From: Sympetrum striolatum
Lineage: Eukaryota; Arthropoda; Insecta; Odonata; Libellulidae
Reading direction: 5' to 3'
Length of the DNA: 64,000 bases
Assembly (NCBI GenBank): GCA_947579665.1
Contig: OX388344.1
Span: 14,316,346-14,380,345 of the forward strand
Made by a program: the position numbers and the translations under genes. A model generated the notes under the pieces. It had not been told where the DNA came from. It made no database searches and worked only from the letters and a program-made list of their open reading frames with translations. Below, in pieces: positions 61,852-64,000 of the stretch; position 1 is the first letter of the stretch; each line of letters starts with the position of its first letter.

Positions 61852-62928
61852 TACGAGTAAAATGTTGCTTGCATACTGCAAGCCGATCGACAACACTGTT
61901 TTCATGTCGGCATCATATCAGGACGGCCATCAAAAGAAAAAATGGATTGAAATTTTTCTTAAAATTCACTGAAATTCCATCGTCTGGCATCGAACCCGGG
62001 TCTTTACTGTTGAACGTACTATGCAGCACAAAAGAATATCGCCATCTCTAACTATGTGTGAAAATTCAAGCAGAAATATTGGCTACAACTGCCTCAAAAG
62101 ACGTACTTATTTTCACGAATTTAAATGGCTCTCTGGATTCGAACCAAGGACGATCTTGGAAACCAAAAAAATGTTTCTGAAAATTATTTATGATTTTTAT
62201 CTACACGCCGAATTTCAAGTTTCTATATTGTTGGGAAAGGGTTCAAAATAATTATTGAAAATCGGATCAGTTACCGATATTAGAGAGGCCTGGTGTCGAA
62301 CCAAGGACACATTGACAGCCGGGAATGCACAGTTTGATTTGTATACACTGAATCTTTCATAATGCAAAGTTTGAAGTCTTTATCGCGCCGGGAAGTACCT
62401 ATAATTTGTTTCCGTTATCTCCGTAAGAAATGCATTGAGGAATTTAAATGTCCCTCTGGGATCGAACCAAGGACCATCAGCGAATATCTAAAATTTGATC
62501 CTGAAATTTATTATTGATCTCCAACTCCATGCCGAATTTCAAGTTTCCATTCCATCGGGAAAGGGTCCAAAATAAATCTTAAAAATCTCCACAATGCAAT
62601 TTAAACGGCCGATTTTTGCCCCGACCTAGCATCGAACCCAGGATGTTTTCCGTTAAAACCCATTTATGTTTTCGATAGATCATGACTATATATATAGGCT
62701 CCTTGAGTTTTAATTTTCTACCTATACGGGAAGTATTTTTTTTTAATTCCCGAAAATCAGAGCAATGCATTTAAACGGGAAAAATCGGGACTTTGGGGCC
62801 CTCTGGAATCGAACCCATGACACCGAGGTTCAAAATCGCAATTTTCCTGGAGGTTATACGTTATGGCCAATATGTGGTAAAAATTTCAAGCCATTGAGGC
62901 TAGTGGTTTAGCCTGTGACTTCGTATCC
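61852..62928 (-). repeat. Composite B-box unit U19 (type I, inverted)
   Basis: A near-identical copy of U11 (same length, 1,077 bp). Its terminal hairpin has one change (gcaagccgatcg). Confidence 0.87.
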
Positions 62929-62948
62929 TCTCTATATATATATATATA

Positions 62949-64000
62949 TAGGAGTAAAATGTAGCTTGCATACTGCAAGCAGATCGACAACACTAATTTC
63001 ATAACGGCATTATATCGGGACTGTCCCGGAAAGGAAAAAAAGGATTGAAAATATTCTGAAAATTCGCTGCAATTAAATCGTCTGGTATCGAACCCGGGTC
63101 TTTTTGGTGAAATTTCTATGCAGCACATCAGAAGATCATCTTCTCTAAATACGTGTGATAATTCAAGCAGAAATATTGGCTGCAACTGCCTCAAACGAAG
63201 ACCTACTTTTCACGAATGTTAATAGCTCTCTGGATACGAACCAAGGACGATCTAGGAAATATAAAATATGTTTCCGCATTGTATCTATAAGTTCTATATA
63301 TATGCCGAATTTCAAGTTTTAATATTATTGGGAAGGGGTTCAAAATAATTCTTAAATATCGGATCAGTGACTGATTGTAGAGACGCCTGGTGTCGAACCC
63401 TGGACGTATTGGAAGCTGTAAATGCAAAAAATGACTTGCTAGGACTTGATCTAATTTCATACAAGGTTTGAAGTTGATAGCATGCCGGGAAATACCTAAA
63501 TTTTGTTTCCGTTATCTCCGTAAGAAATGCATTGAGAAGTGCAAATGACCCTCTGGGATCGAACCAAGGACCATCAGCGAACATGTAAAATTTGATTATG
63601 AAATATATTCGCGATATCTATCCACGTGCCGAGTTTTATGTTTCCATGTTATCAGGAAAGGATCCAAAAAAAATCTTCAAAATCGCCGCAATGCATTTTA
63701 AACGGCCTATTTTTGCCCCGACCTAGCATCGAACCAAGGATAATATTCGTAGATGTCTTTATGCTTTTCTTTAGATATCTTTGGCATCTAGCGATCCCTC
63801 CAATTTCAACTCTCTACTTTCCCGGGAAGTGCACCAAAAAAATTTTCGAAAATCCCCGCTATGTATCCTTAGGGAGAAAATCGTGACTTTGGGGCCTTCT
63901 GGAATCGAACCCATGACACCGAGGTTCAATGTCGGCTTTTTCCTGGAGGTTACACGTTATGGCCAGTACGTCGTAAAAATTTCAAGTCAATGACGCTTTT
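62949..64000 (-). repeat. Composite B-box unit U20 (type I, inverted, cut by window end)
   Basis: The first half follows U7 (tttttggtgaaatttctatg, cagaagatcatcttctctaa). The second half follows U8 (gcgaacatgtaaaatttgat, cgtgccgag) and then a U14-like monomer (gcatctagcgatccc), making it a visible mosaic. The window ends a few bases before its expected end. Confidence 0.85.

Noticed and set aside
42124..63993. Many ORFs of 60-123 codons with GIEPMT, GFEPRT, GFDTRR or SIEPRT peptides
   Set aside because: The peptides are readings of the repeated B-box motif and its complement (tcgaacc). Frames are short, occur on both strands and break between near-identical units.
41261..64000. True tRNA genes
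   Set aside because: Only the T-arm-like B box is present. No acceptor, D-arm or anticodon pairing is seen at tRNA spacing. The nearest A-box-like text (tagttagagatgg) lies about 55 bases upstream and mismatches the consensus.

Overview
The window looks like non-coding, repeat-dominated DNA from a eukaryote. It is AT-rich outside one G-rich block, has no recognisable protein gene, and is almost wholly satellite, minisatellite and long composite repeats. The composition fits a metazoan, perhaps an arthropod, pericentromeric or subtelomeric region. The species cannot be named from this sequence. I saw no bacterial features (operons, ribosome binding sites, IS elements, CRISPR).

Layout: (1) 1-36,348 is one uninterrupted head-to-tail satellite of a 198-bp monomer, about 182 copies, all on the + strand. 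Its right edge is a degenerate, internally duplicated monomer. The array contains nested segmental duplications (offsets of 396, 1,188, 1,386, 3,566, 3,962, 5,546, 5,744 and 8,518 bp), a sign of recent amplification. (2) 36,349-38,380 is AT-rich single-copy-looking DNA. It holds a foldback (MITE-like) element, an AT palindrome and a diverged direct duplication. (3) 38,381-41,246 is a very G-rich minisatellite whose main period is 62 bp. The strand flips once, for about 60 bp, between two near-perfect hairpins. (4) 41,249-64,000 is a patchwork of 20 composite repeat units (called U1-U20 here), mostly about 1.08 kb, in both orientations, separated by short TA/TAGA/TATC linkers.

The most interesting signal is in part 4. 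Each composite unit is built from six (once eight) diverged monomers of about 150-175 bp. Nearly every monomer carries a match or near match to the RNA polymerase III B box of tRNA genes (GGTTCGANNCC), often inside a short hairpin. That gives roughly 120 B-box-like motifs in under 23 kb. Each unit ends in a conserved hairpin (GCTTGCA-GTA-TGCAAGC) followed by ACATTTTACTCGTA. This is either a TFIIIC-binding satellite, a decayed tRNA-derived or Helitron-related repeat family, or a sequence kept for another reason.

No genes act together here. The short ORFs in part 1 are the same 61-codon frame in each satellite monomer. Those in part 3 are Pro/Gly-rich readings of the minisatellite. Those in part 4 are readings of the B-box monomers (recurring GIEP, GFEPRT, GFDTRR peptides). 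I treat all of them as non-genes.
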